64,000 bases of DNA from assembly GCA_943846655.1 (NCBI GenBank), contig OX044352.1:930001-994000 (forward strand). Reading direction: 5' to 3'. Of the stretch, positions 35,093 to 43,435 are shown piece by piece. The translations under genes were made by a program, and so were the position numbers. The notes beneath the pieces were generated by a model, which made no database searches, had not been told where the DNA came from, and saw only the letters and a program-made list of their open reading frames with translations. How positions within the stretch are numbered: the stretch's first letter is position 1; the number at the start of each line of letters is the position of its first letter. This DNA is from Porticoccus sp002390525 (GTDB lineage: Bacteria; Pseudomonadota; Gammaproteobacteria; Pseudomonadales; Porticoccaceae).

Positions 35093-36970
35093 GTGGCAGA
35101 TACAAACTCAGACTCTAATTACCCAGAGATATCGAACCTAAAAATTTATATGAGATTGTTATCTTACGTGAAAAGATATTTAGGCGTTTTCTTTTTGGGC
35201 ATATTAGGGTTGATCATTTTTTCTTCAATGGAAATTGCATTCATTGATTTGTTTGGGTATACAGTAAACGCTGTTGGCGGTATGTCAGCGGACTCTAGTT
35301 CTGCAGGTGAGATGGTTGAACAGAGGAGTGGTTTAACTGTATTTATAGTAAATTTAATATCACCGGATGGCGGTAATATTCTGGATACCCGATGGATGGT
35401 TCCGCTGATAATGTTAATGATAGCCGTAGTTAGAGGGCTATCTTTTTTTGTCGGGGGTTATTGTATGACCTATGTGTCACAAATCCTTGTTCATAATCTC
35501 CGTGTAGCTATTTTTAATAAGTACACTGTGTTACCAGCTAGCTACTTTGACTCCAGTATGGCTGGTCATCTGGTGGCAAGAACAACTTTTATAGTGTCTC
35601 AGGTCACACATGCTGCAACAAGCTCACTAAAAGTGATGATTCGTGAAAGTGCCCTGGTGATCGGCTTAATTAGCTATTTATTTTATTTAAATTGGAAATT
35701 AACGTTAATTTTTTTAACCGTTTTGCCTATCATTGGATTAGTTGTTCTAGCAGTAAGTAAGCGCTTCAGAAAGCTTGCATTACGAATACAGTCGTCTATG
35801 GGAGATGTAACCCAGGTAACCCAGGAACTCGTTGGTGGTTACAGAGATATGCATTTATATGGAGCAAAGCATTTTGAACGTCAACGCATGAAAGATGCCA
35901 GTAAGAATAGTAGAAAACAGCAAATGAAGTTATCTATAACCGAGTCAATTAGCACTCCAGTAATTCAGTTACTAGTAGCCTCTGCTCTTTCATTCTTGAT
36001 GTGGCTGGTGCTTGATCCTACTGTATTGTCACAAATGAGCGGTGGTGATTTTGTCAAATTTCTTGCATCAGCAGCGTTACTTGCAAAGCCTGTGAGGGCT
36101 TTATCCGGGATTAATAGTAAAATTCAACAAGGTATTGCAGCAGCCGGAACATTATTTTCAACTTTAGATAACAGTGAAGAGGTGGATGAAGGTGTCATCG
36201 CAAAGAAAAAAATCGACGGGCGTTTTGAGTTCTCAAAAGTTAACTTTTCGTATGATGTGAATGAAAAGAATGTACTTAATGGCGTCACATTTAATGTAAA
36301 AGCTGGCGAGACGGTAGCATTAGTTGGCCGTTCTGGGAGTGGTAAAAGTACTTTGATAAGTATGATCCCTCGCTTTTATGAGATAAATAATGGGATGATT
36401 AGTTTAGATGGCAAAGAATTAAAAAGCTATAAACTTGAAAACCTGCGTAGTCACATAGCTCTTGTATCTCAAAAAATCAGTCTTTTTAATGATTCTATTT
36501 ATAATAATATTGCCTACGGTACATTGGCTAATAAAACAAAAAATGAAGTAAGGGCGGCGGCCAATGCCGCCAATGCTTTAGAGTTTATTGAGCAACTACC
36601 TCATGGTTTCGATACTATTATTGGGGACCAGGGTATAAAATTATCTGGAGGTCAGCGACAACGTCTAGCTATCGCAAGAGCCATCCTAAAAGATGCTCCT
36701 ATTTTAATTCTTGATGAAGCTACTTCAGCACTTGACACCCAGACAGAACGATATATACAAGAAGCTTTGGAGGCTGTTATGAAAGGGCGAACGACCTTCG
36801 TGATAGCTCATCGACTCACCACAATAGAAAGTGCAGACAGAATTTTGATGATGAGTAAAGGTAAAATCGTTGAACAAGGGACACATGAAGAGCTATTAAA
36901 ACTAAATAAGCATTACGCAAAACTTCATAATAAAATTGTGGTAGAGGAAAAAAGTGACTCTAACGACTAA
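35093..36970 (+). CDS. msbA: Lipid A export ABC transporter ATP-binding/permease protein MsbA
   Basis: A 625-residue half-transporter: six membrane segments in about residues 25-330, then an ATPase domain. Walker A is GRSGSGKSTL, the signature is LSGGQRQRLAIARA, Walker B is ILILDEATSALD, and the switch His is in VIAHRL. MsbA flips core-lipid A across the inner membrane. The start is GTG 35093 with TAGGA upstream. lpxK follows 9 bases later, as in E. coli. An insertion of about 30 residues lies between the first two membrane segments (GGMSADSSSAGEM region). Confidence 0.95.
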   Translation: MADTNSDSNYPEISNLKIYMRLLSYVKRYLGVFFLGILGLIIFSSMEIAFIDLFGYTVNAVGGMSADSSSAGEMVEQRSGLTVFIVNLISPDGGNILDTRWMVPLIMLMIAVVRGLSFFVGGYCMTYVSQILVHNLRVAIFNKYTVLPASYFDSSMAGHLVARTTFIVSQVTHAATSSLKVMIRESALVIGLISYLFYLNWKLTLIFLTVLPIIGLVVLAVSKRFRKLALRIQSSMGDVTQVTQELVGGYRDMHLYGAKHFERQRMKDASKNSRKQQMKLSITESISTPVIQLLVASALSFLMWLVLDPTVLSQMSGGDFVKFLASAALLAKPVRALSGINSKIQQGIAAAGTLFSTLDNSEEVDEGVIAKKKIDGRFEFSKVNFSYDVNEKNVLNGVTFNVKAGETVALVGRSGSGKSTLISMIPRFYEINNGMISLDGKELKSYKLENLRSHIALVSQKISLFNDSIYNNIAYGTLANKTKNEVRAAANAANALEFIEQLPHGFDTIIGDQGIKLSGGQRQRLAIARAILKDAPILILDEATSALDTQTERYIQEALEAVMKGRTTFVIAHRLTTIESADRILMMSKGKIVEQGTHEELLKLNKHYAKLHNKIVVEEKSDSND

Positions 36971-36979
36971 AGATTACAA

Positions 36980-38047
36980 TTGAAGAGTTCATCTCAGTTT
37001 TTTGAAGATATTTTTTATCGCCGAACATGGTGGGTAGTGCTTTTGGCTCCTTTATCATGGATCTTTTTTATCTTAGTCGTTATCCGTCGAACTTTTCAAA
37101 CACAAATTAATCCCAATCCTTCACTTAAAGTTCCTGTTATTGTAATTGGTAATATAAATATTGGCGGTACTGGCAAGACTCCTCTGGTGATAGCAATAGC
37201 TCGTTACTTAAAAGATGCTGGCTATAAGCCTGGTATTGTTAGCCGTGGATATAAGGGAAATTCATCTATTTATCCTATACTTTTGAATAAAAGGTCCCAA
37301 GCTTTAGATGTTGGGGATGAACCTTTATTATTAGCAGATATTTGTCCTGTCACTGTTGACCCTAATCGCTATCGAGCAGCAAATTATTTACTTGAAAAAA
37401 CTGATTGTGACTTGATCTTAAGTGATGATGGCCTTCAGCATTATAAGTTACCCAGAGATATAGAGATTGTTGTAGTCAACGACAATAAGAAATTTGGCAA
37501 TGGCTTACTTTTGCCTGCCGGCCCTCTTAGGGAGCCAGTGGGAAGATTAAAAGAGGTTGATTTCATCGTTACTAATTTCAATAGCATTAGCTCAATGGGA
37601 AAATCAATTAAAAAAGATGAGTTTTTTTTGGAAACTGAATCACACTTCACCATTAAACCAATAAGATTAAAAAATTTAGTTTCGGGTGAAGTTTATTTGA
37701 TAGCTAACGAATTTTCATCAAATGGTTTGCTGGCTGAATGTATTAAAGACTGGAAATATGGTGAACAGATACATGCAGTTGCTGGGATTGGAGACCCACA
37801 AAGATTTGCTGACACTTTGGTCAGTTTGGGGTTCGAGCCTATTTTGCAAAGTTTGCAAGATCACTATCATTTTGATGGCGATGAGCTTTTTTTCGATGAC
37901 GATCTCCCAGTAATTATTACGGCTAAAGACGCAGTAAAGTGTAAAGCTATTAATAATGATAAAATTTGGGTTCTCGATATAGAGGCTATAGCTGACCCTA
38001 TTTTTTTAAAGGATCTTCTAGAGCAGGTGAAACAACTAAATATTTAG
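36980..38047 (+). CDS. lpxK: Tetraacyldisaccharide 4'-kinase
   Basis: A 355-residue membrane-associated kinase that phosphorylates the 4' position of lipid A disaccharide. An N-terminal membrane segment (VVLLAPLSWIFFILVVIRR) is followed by the P-loop NINIGGTGKTP and the conserved GIVSRGYKG and LSDDGLQHYKL. The start is TTG at 36980; no ATG or GTG lies close by in frame. It belongs to the msbA-lpxK-kdsB block. A small Trm112-like gene (ycaR) often found between lpxK and kdsB is absent from the 76-base gap. Confidence 0.95.
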   Translation: MKSSSQFFEDIFYRRTWWVVLLAPLSWIFFILVVIRRTFQTQINPNPSLKVPVIVIGNINIGGTGKTPLVIAIARYLKDAGYKPGIVSRGYKGNSSIYPILLNKRSQALDVGDEPLLLADICPVTVDPNRYRAANYLLEKTDCDLILSDDGLQHYKLPRDIEIVVVNDNKKFGNGLLLPAGPLREPVGRLKEVDFIVTNFNSISSMGKSIKKDEFFLETESHFTIKPIRLKNLVSGEVYLIANEFSSNGLLAECIKDWKYGEQIHAVAGIGDPQRFADTLVSLGFEPILQSLQDHYHFDGDELFFDDDLPVIITAKDAVKCKAINNDKIWVLDIEAIADPIFLKDLLEQVKQLNI

Positions 38048-38123
38048 CTGGTCCGATATTTTAAAAATGATAAACAAGGCAATCCTTTAAATACTATACT
38101 ATTAGAAAAAAGTGTGAGGCAGT

Positions 38124-38891
38124 ATGAGTTTTACAGTTATTATTCCTGCTCGTTTCGATTCATCAAGACTACCCGGAAAACCTTTGATGAAAATTAATGG
38201 TATGACAATGATCGAGCGTGTATATGCTCAATCCAAGAAAAGTCATGCCGATAGAGTAATCGTTGCAACAGACAGTAAAAAAATATTTGATGAGGTCATC
38301 CTTTTCGGTGGACAAGCATGTATGACCTCAAGTCATCATCAATCTGGAACAGATAGGCTACAAGAGGTAGCGAAACTTTTAGATTTACCTCCAAAGCATA
38401 TAGTTGTTAATGTGCAGGGGGACGAACCACTGATCCCCCCAGAGGCAATAAATCAAGTAGCTTCTAATTTAGCAGCCAGAGATTCTGTTGGTGTAGCTAC
38501 TCTTTTTGAGCCTATAGATAACTATGAGGACTTTATCGATAAAAATGTGGTGAAAGTAGTTATTGATAATGCTGGATTAGCTTTATTATTTAGTCGTGCC
38601 CCAGTTCCTTGGCCCCGAGAAAATATTATAGATAACAAAGTAAATAGGATATCTGTTACGGATTTGCCTATGCGTCACATAGGTATATATGCCTATCGAA
38701 TATCAACGCTCAATCAATTTGTATCATGGCCTATTGCCCCCCTGGAGAAAAAAGAGCTTTTAGAGCAATTACGATTTATGTGGCACGGCGAGAGAATACA
38801 TGTAGATAAAGCAGTTATCGAGGTGCCTAAAGGAGTTGATACGAAAGAAGACCTAGAGGATGTCATTAAACTTTTAACAACCAATTTATAG
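38124..38891 (+). CDS. kdsB: 3-deoxy-manno-octulosonate cytidylyltransferase (CMP-KDO synthetase)
   Basis: A 255-residue nucleotidyltransferase that activates KDO with CTP for LPS core synthesis. The family opening FTVIIPARFDSSRLPGKPL, the motif NVQGDEPLIPP with metal-binding Asp, and RHIGIYAYR are present. Length fits. AGTGTGAGG before the ATG at 38124 provides a Shine-Dalgarno. It shares the LPS gene block with msbA and lpxK and is followed 10 bases later by the phosphatase gene. Confidence 0.97.
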   Translation: MSFTVIIPARFDSSRLPGKPLMKINGMTMIERVYAQSKKSHADRVIVATDSKKIFDEVILFGGQACMTSSHHQSGTDRLQEVAKLLDLPPKHIVVNVQGDEPLIPPEAINQVASNLAARDSVGVATLFEPIDNYEDFIDKNVVKVVIDNAGLALLFSRAPVPWPRENIIDNKVNRISVTDLPMRHIGIYAYRISTLNQFVSWPIAPLEKKELLEQLRFMWHGERIHVDKAVIEVPKGVDTKEDLEDVIKLLTTNL

Positions 38892-38901
38892 GCTTTAATA
38901 A

Positions 38902-39372
38902 TTGAAAAATAAATCAAAAATTTTATTTGTATGTCTTGGCAATATATGTCGATCACCTACAGCACATGCAATTTTAGAAAAAAAAATATTAGATGAAAAC
39001 CTGCAACATAAGATTATTGTAGATTCAGCTGGTACAGGCGATTGGCACATCGGGCGACCGCCAGACTTACGGGCACAAAAAATTGCTCTTCGTCATAATT
39101 ATGATCTTTCAAACCTGAAGGCTCGCCAAGTATCATTCGCCGATTTTTATGATTTTGATTATATATTGGCCATGGATAAACAAAACCTGATCGATTTAAA
39201 GGCTATGGCCCCTTTGGATTTTTCAGGATCTCTACAGCTGTTTCTTGACTTCGGGTCAACTGATAAAAATGAGGTTCCAGATCCATATATCGGAGGAGAG
39301 GGTGGCTTCGAGGGTGTTCTATCCCTCATCGAAGACGCTGTTGATGGCTTATTTCGACATTTAATCAGGTAA
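38902..39372 (+). CDS. Low-molecular-weight protein-tyrosine phosphatase
   Basis: A 156-residue phosphatase with the N-terminal P-loop C-x5-R(S/T): FVCLGNICRSPTAHAIL. The C-terminal general-acid Asp is in VPDPYIGGEGGFEGV. These are the two catalytic signatures of the family. The start is TTG at 38902, ten bases after kdsB, and murB starts 8 bases after its stop. The kdsB-phosphatase-murB order is typical of Pseudomonas-like genomes. Substrates are unknown; the context hints at an envelope polysaccharide role, but this is inference. Confidence 0.93.
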   Translation: MKNKSKILFVCLGNICRSPTAHAILEKKILDENLQHKIIVDSAGTGDWHIGRPPDLRAQKIALRHNYDLSNLKARQVSFADFYDFDYILAMDKQNLIDLKAMAPLDFSGSLQLFLDFGSTDKNEVPDPYIGGEGGFEGVLSLIEDAVDGLFRHLIR

Positions 39373-39380
39373 GAAAGCAA

Positions 39381-40433
39381 ATGCTAAGCGTTCAAAAAAA
39401 TGTGTCACTTAAAAAGCTTAATACATTAAATTTTGAGTCTACAGCAGAGTACTTTTGCTCCGTATCATCCAAAAAAGAACTTTCTGAAGCATTAACTTGG
39501 GCTCAGGAAAAGAATCTACCAATAATTGTGTTAGGAAAAGGTAGCAATGTTTTAATTGCTGCCGATATGCAAGGTCTTGTAGTGCATATAGCGATCATGG
39601 GCATTGAGCTTTTTTCTCAAAATGAAGAAAATTTGGTAGTAAGTGTTGGTGCTGGCGAAGACTGGCATCAGCTCGTTTTAAAGACACTAAAGATGGGCTG
39701 GTTTGGCCTTGAAAATCTTTCATTAATTCCAGGATCAGTGGGAGCAGCACCTATTCAAAATATTGGAGCATATGGAATAGAGCTGAGTGATAGATTTGAT
39801 TCTTTAGAGGTAGTTGATAAAACTACAGGGCAATATAAAAAAATGAGTATTGAAGATTGCCAATTTGGTTATAGAGATAGCTTGTTCAAGAGGCCAGGCC
39901 AAGATAAATATATCATCGTATCGGTTAATCTTCGTCTCTCATTAAAGCCAAATATATCTATTGAATACCCTGCATTAAAAAATTCCCTAATGAGGCTTCA
40001 TACACAGTTACAGATGAAGCATGGGCAGAGTTTTGAGGAGTGTTTAACGCCAAAAATGATTTCTGATATTGTTTGTTCTATTCGTCGATCAAAGCTCCCT
40101 GACCCATTAAATATACCAAATATAGGTAGTTTCTTCAAAAATCCAATTGTTACATCAGAAAATTTATTAAGTTTGAGAAAGCTCTATCCAGATATAGTTA
40201 GTTATAATTTCTGTGATGAAAATATGAAAATTAGCGCGGGATATTTGATTGAAAAAGCTGGATGGAAGGGCTATGAAAAAGATGGTGTCGGTGTTGATCA
40301 TAGGCAAGCTTTAGTATTAGTTAATTTAGGAGGGAATGCTGAGGATATTTTGTCCTTAGCGCATGAAATTCAGACCTCTATTTTTGAAAAATTTAGTATT
40401 CAGTTAGAAATTGAGCCGAGGATATATCGATAG
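39381..40433 (+). CDS. murB: UDP-N-acetylenolpyruvoylglucosamine reductase
   Basis: A 350-residue FAD enzyme that reduces UDP-GlcNAc-enolpyruvate to UDP-MurNAc in peptidoglycan synthesis. FAD-binding motifs are VLGKGSNVLIA and PGSVGAAPIQNIGAYGIEL. The catalytic Ser is in PNIGSFFKNP, and the C-terminal AGYLIEKAGWKG and DHRQALVLVN complete the type I (E. coli-like) fold. It follows the phosphatase gene closely and is 2 bases from uvrC, so kdsB to uvrC may be one transcript. Confidence 0.97.
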   Translation: MLSVQKNVSLKKLNTLNFESTAEYFCSVSSKKELSEALTWAQEKNLPIIVLGKGSNVLIAADMQGLVVHIAIMGIELFSQNEENLVVSVGAGEDWHQLVLKTLKMGWFGLENLSLIPGSVGAAPIQNIGAYGIELSDRFDSLEVVDKTTGQYKKMSIEDCQFGYRDSLFKRPGQDKYIIVSVNLRLSLKPNISIEYPALKNSLMRLHTQLQMKHGQSFEECLTPKMISDIVCSIRRSKLPDPLNIPNIGSFFKNPIVTSENLLSLRKLYPDIVSYNFCDENMKISAGYLIEKAGWKGYEKDGVGVDHRQALVLVNLGGNAEDILSLAHEIQTSIFEKFSIQLEIEPRIYR

Positions 40434-40435
40434 TT

Positions 40436-42301
40436 ATGTCAATTACTACTCCAGCGTTTGATTCGAAGTCTTTTCTCAAAGGTCTTACCCAAAGACCAGG
40501 CATTTATCAGATGCTCGGTGAAAATGAATCGATCCTGTATATCGGAAAGGCAAAAAACCTACGTAAGCGAGTGGCTAGCTATTTTTCTAAATCGAAATTA
40601 CCGCCAAAAACCCAAGCATTAGTTAATCGCATCATTTCTATTGATGTGACAGTGACTGAAACTGAAATTGAAGCGCTATTGCTCGAACAAAATCTCATTA
40701 AGCAAAATCTGCCTCCATACAATATTTTATTAAGAGATGATAAGTCCTATCCCCATATATTTTTGTCAGACAAAGATCAGTACCCACAGCTCTCTTTTCA
40801 TCGTGGACCAAAGAGGAAAAAAGGTAGTTATTTCGGGCCGTTCCCAAATATTCATGCGGTTCGTGAGAGCATGACCTTCCTACAAAAAACATTTAAAGTT
40901 AGGCAATGCGAAGATACTTTTTTCAAAAATCGATCTCGACCTTGTTTGCAGTATCAAATAAATAGGTGTACCGCACCATGTGTTGATCTTATATCTCCAG
41001 CAGATTATCAAAAAGACGTTGGGTATACGAAAATGTTCCTTGACGGAAAAAGTGACAATCTCATTAAAAAATTTGAAGAAGAAATGGATTTATCCTCAAA
41101 AAACCTTAACTTTGAGAATGCAGCTCTTTTAAGAGACCAAATTACTGCATTAAGAAAAATTCAGGCTGAGCAAATCGTGGAATCAGGTAATGGAAATATT
41201 GATGTTGTAGCTACAGCACATGGCCCTGCACAGGGTTGCGTTCATATACTATATATCCGTCAAGGAAGAATGATGGGAAGCCGAACATTTTATCCCCGTG
41301 TCCCACTGGCATCCTCGCCACTAGAAATTTTAGAGGATTTTATTCCACAATATTATTTACGTGATGGTAGTAAAAGTGATTTTCCGAAAGAGATCATTGT
41401 CGGCATGGCTCTGGATAGCCATGAGCTACTTTCTTCTGCAATATCAGCTTTAGCTGGATACAAAGTTGATATTAAGTCCGGGGTAAGGTCTATCAGAGCT
41501 AAGTGGGTCAAATTAGCAGAAAAAACAGCCACTCAAAACCTAAAAAGCTTAATTGCATCTAAACAAAATCTACTTCAAAAATTTGAATCACTGAAGGGTG
41601 CTTTAAGCTTAGAGGAGCTTCCCGCTCGACTTGAGTGCTTTGATATAAGCCATAGTAGTGGTGAGGCTACAGTAGGATCTTGCGTTGTATTTGATAAAAA
41701 TGGACCCCTTAAATCAGATTATCGTCGCTTTAATATTAAAGATATAACAGCAGGTGATGACTATGCTGCTATGGAGCAGGCTTTAAGTAGGCGTTATAAG
41801 AGATTGCAAGAGGGCGAAGATAAATTACCTGATATTTTGTTAATAGATGGGGGTTTGGGGCAGCTAAAAAAAGCGGTTGATGTACTCAAAGAGCTAGGTG
41901 TGATTGGTGTACAGATTGTGGGCGTAGCAAAAGGAAAAACTAGAAAAGCTGGATTTGAAACTTTATTATTAGCCCCGCAGTCTAATGAAGAGTCTAAGGA
42001 TTATAATTTTAAAGAATTAATTTTAGGCGCCGATTCAGCAGCACTGCTTTTGATTCAACAAATTAGGGATGAGGCACACCGTTTTGCTATCACTGGGCAC
42101 AGGCAACAGAGAGATAAAAAACGTAGAGCATCAACATTAGAGAGTGTGGAGGGCGTTGGCGCTAAACGCAGGCGTGAATTACTTCGTTTCTTTGGAGATA
42201 TCAATGAAGTGAGGCGAGCTAGCGTTGCAGAGCTTTCCCGTGTACCTAATATTAGCAATAAGGTAGCGGAAGCTATTTACAGTGCCCTTCATAATGAGTA
42301 A
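40436..42301 (+). CDS. uvrC: Excinuclease ABC subunit C
   Basis: A 621-residue nucleotide-excision-repair nuclease making both incisions around UvrB-bound lesions. The N-terminal GIY-YIG domain (RPGIYQML, LYIGKAKNLRKRV), a central UVR helix (KKFEEEMDLSSKNLNFENAA region), the RNase-H-like C-terminal nuclease (CFDISHSSGEATVGS, LLIDGGLGQL) and the helix-hairpin-helix pair (VEGVGAKRRRELLRFFG) are all present. Length is close to E. coli (610). pgsA follows 41 bases later, the conserved uvrC-pgsA pair of gammaproteobacteria. The response regulator uvrY/gacA that often precedes it is not here. Confidence 0.98.
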   Translation: MSITTPAFDSKSFLKGLTQRPGIYQMLGENESILYIGKAKNLRKRVASYFSKSKLPPKTQALVNRIISIDVTVTETEIEALLLEQNLIKQNLPPYNILLRDDKSYPHIFLSDKDQYPQLSFHRGPKRKKGSYFGPFPNIHAVRESMTFLQKTFKVRQCEDTFFKNRSRPCLQYQINRCTAPCVDLISPADYQKDVGYTKMFLDGKSDNLIKKFEEEMDLSSKNLNFENAALLRDQITALRKIQAEQIVESGNGNIDVVATAHGPAQGCVHILYIRQGRMMGSRTFYPRVPLASSPLEILEDFIPQYYLRDGSKSDFPKEIIVGMALDSHELLSSAISALAGYKVDIKSGVRSIRAKWVKLAEKTATQNLKSLIASKQNLLQKFESLKGALSLEELPARLECFDISHSSGEATVGSCVVFDKNGPLKSDYRRFNIKDITAGDDYAAMEQALSRRYKRLQEGEDKLPDILLIDGGLGQLKKAVDVLKELGVIGVQIVGVAKGKTRKAGFETLLLAPQSNEESKDYNFKELILGADSAALLLIQQIRDEAHRFAITGHRQQRDKKRRASTLESVEGVGAKRRRELLRFFGDINEVRRASVAELSRVPNISNKVAEAIYSALHNE

Positions 42302-42342
42302 GTTGTAACCATCAAATCTCTTGTACTTTTGGCAGAAAAAAT

Positions 42343-42912
42343 ATGTGGAATTTACCTAATATACTAACACTCATTCGTATTTTGATGATTCCAGTATTTG
42401 TCGTTGTTTTTTATTTGCCTTGGGAGGGTAAACATTTTGCAGCAGCAACTATTTTTGCCATTGCTGCGGCAACTGATTGGTTAGACGGCTATCTGGCAAG
42501 AAAGCTTGATCAGTTCACCCCATTTGGCGCTTTTTTAGACCCTGTTGCAGACAAGTTAATTGTTTCTGCAGCTTTGCTTGTTTTACTTCAAGTACATGCT
42601 ACTGCAGTGTTTGCCTTTCCTGCACTTGTTATAGTGAGCCGAGAAATTGTTGTTTCCGCCTTACGTGAGTGGATGGCAGAGCTTGGGCAGAGAACAAGTG
42701 TAGCTGTTAGTTATCTGGGTAAGATCAAAACAGTTTTACAAATGGTTGCTATCACAGTGCTTTTGGCTGTTGACCCAGAAAAATATCCTGAATGGGATGT
42801 AGTAGGCATCGTTTTATTGTATGTTGCAGCTCTTTTGACATTGTGGACTATGATTATTTATTTGCGTGCCGCATGGCCTGAGCTATCCTCAAAGCCAGGT
42901 TCACGTGATTAA
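42343..42912 (+). CDS. pgsA: CDP-diacylglycerol-glycerol-3-phosphate 3-phosphatidyltransferase
   Basis: A 189-residue integral membrane enzyme of phosphatidylglycerol synthesis. The CDP-alcohol phosphotransferase signature D-G-x2-A-R-x8-G-x3-D-x3-D is complete in DGYLARKLDQFTPFGAFLDP and the following VADKL. The N-terminal NLPNILTLIRILMIPVFV is conserved. It sits between uvrC and a tRNA pair, the usual gammaproteobacterial arrangement. Confidence 0.97.
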   Translation: MWNLPNILTLIRILMIPVFVVVFYLPWEGKHFAAATIFAIAAATDWLDGYLARKLDQFTPFGAFLDPVADKLIVSAALLVLLQVHATAVFAFPALVIVSREIVVSALREWMAELGQRTSVAVSYLGKIKTVLQMVAITVLLAVDPEKYPEWDVVGIVLLYVAALLTLWTMIIYLRAAWPELSSKPGSRD

Positions 42913-42980
42913 ATCAAATTATCTTATGTATAATTATTAGATTATTGGTTCTTGCACTGTTCTTTGGCTAGCCCCTCGGT

Positions 42981-42986
42981 TACAAT
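42981..42986 (+). promoter_or_regulatory. Possible -10 box of the tRNA-Cys/tRNA-Leu transcript
   Basis: TACAAT at 42981-42986 lies 13 bases before the tRNA-Cys 5' end, which would give a short leader. The hexamer 17 bases upstream (TGTTCT, 42958-42963) is a poor -35. A better-looking TTGCAC at 42952 is too far away. Transcription could also enter from pgsA. Confidence 0.3.
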
Positions 42987-42999
42987 TCTCTGCCTTAAA

Positions 43000-43073
43000 G
43001 GCGCGGTGGCAGAGTGGTCATGCAGCTGACTGCAACTCAGTTAACGCCGGTTCGATTCCGACCCGCGCCTCCA
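43000..43073 (+). tRNA. tRNA-Cys (anticodon GCA)
   Basis: A 74-base tRNA with encoded CCA. The acceptor stem GGCGCGG (43000-43006) pairs with CCGCGCC (43063-43069). The discriminator is T, the identity base for Cys tRNA. The anticodon stem GCTGA/TCAGT encloses the loop CTGCAAC, giving anticodon GCA at 43032-43034. The T arm has GGTTCGATTCC. tRNA-Leu follows 75 bases downstream. Confidence 0.97.
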
Positions 43074-43148
43074 TTTAATAGGAATAGCGTAAGACCTCGA
43101 ATAAGCTCGAGAGTTTAATTTTAGTAAGTCAGCCCATCCATTAAATAT

Positions 43149-43235
43149 GCCCGGATGGCGAAATTGGTAGACGCAAGGGACTTAAAATCCCTCGGTGGAA
43201 ACACCGTGCCGGTTCGATTCCGGCTCCGGGCACCA
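43149..43235 (+). tRNA. tRNA-Leu (anticodon TAA)
   Basis: An 87-base class II tRNA with encoded CCA. The acceptor stem GCCCGGA (43149-43155) pairs with TCCGGGC (43225-43231), discriminator A. The anticodon loop CTTAAAA gives TAA at 43183-43185. The long variable arm (CGGTGGAAACACCG) and the T arm GGTTCGATTCC are present. It reads Leu UUA/UUG codons, common in this AT-rich genome. tRNA 3' ends are frequent integration sites, and the DNA just downstream looks accessory. Confidence 0.97.
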
Positions 43236-43310
43236 TCCTAAGTTTTATACCGCTCTACAGCCCATACTACCGTTAAGTTTCAGCTATATGTCTATATAAA
43301 AATTCTGAAA

Positions 43311-43330
43311 GTTACCTAAAAAGTTACCTA
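43311..43330 (+). repeat. Tandem GTTACCTA octamers downstream of tRNA-Leu
   Basis: GTTACCTA occurs at 43311-43318 and again at 43323-43330, a 12-base period, in the 200-base gap between tRNA-Leu and the DapB-like gene. The gap has no convincing gene. Short direct repeats beside a tRNA can be arm-type sites of a tyrosine integrase, but no integrase gene is present, so that reading is speculative. They could equally be operator half-sites for the downstream gene. Confidence 0.4.
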
Positions 43331-43435
43331 TTTTTCATGGGGTGAGGGCTATGTTTCTCACTTCTTTTATTTCTTTTATCATCTCGCCTCATAAGGCTAT
43401 CTCGTGGTAAAGTAACTAAAAAAAAGGGTTAAATA

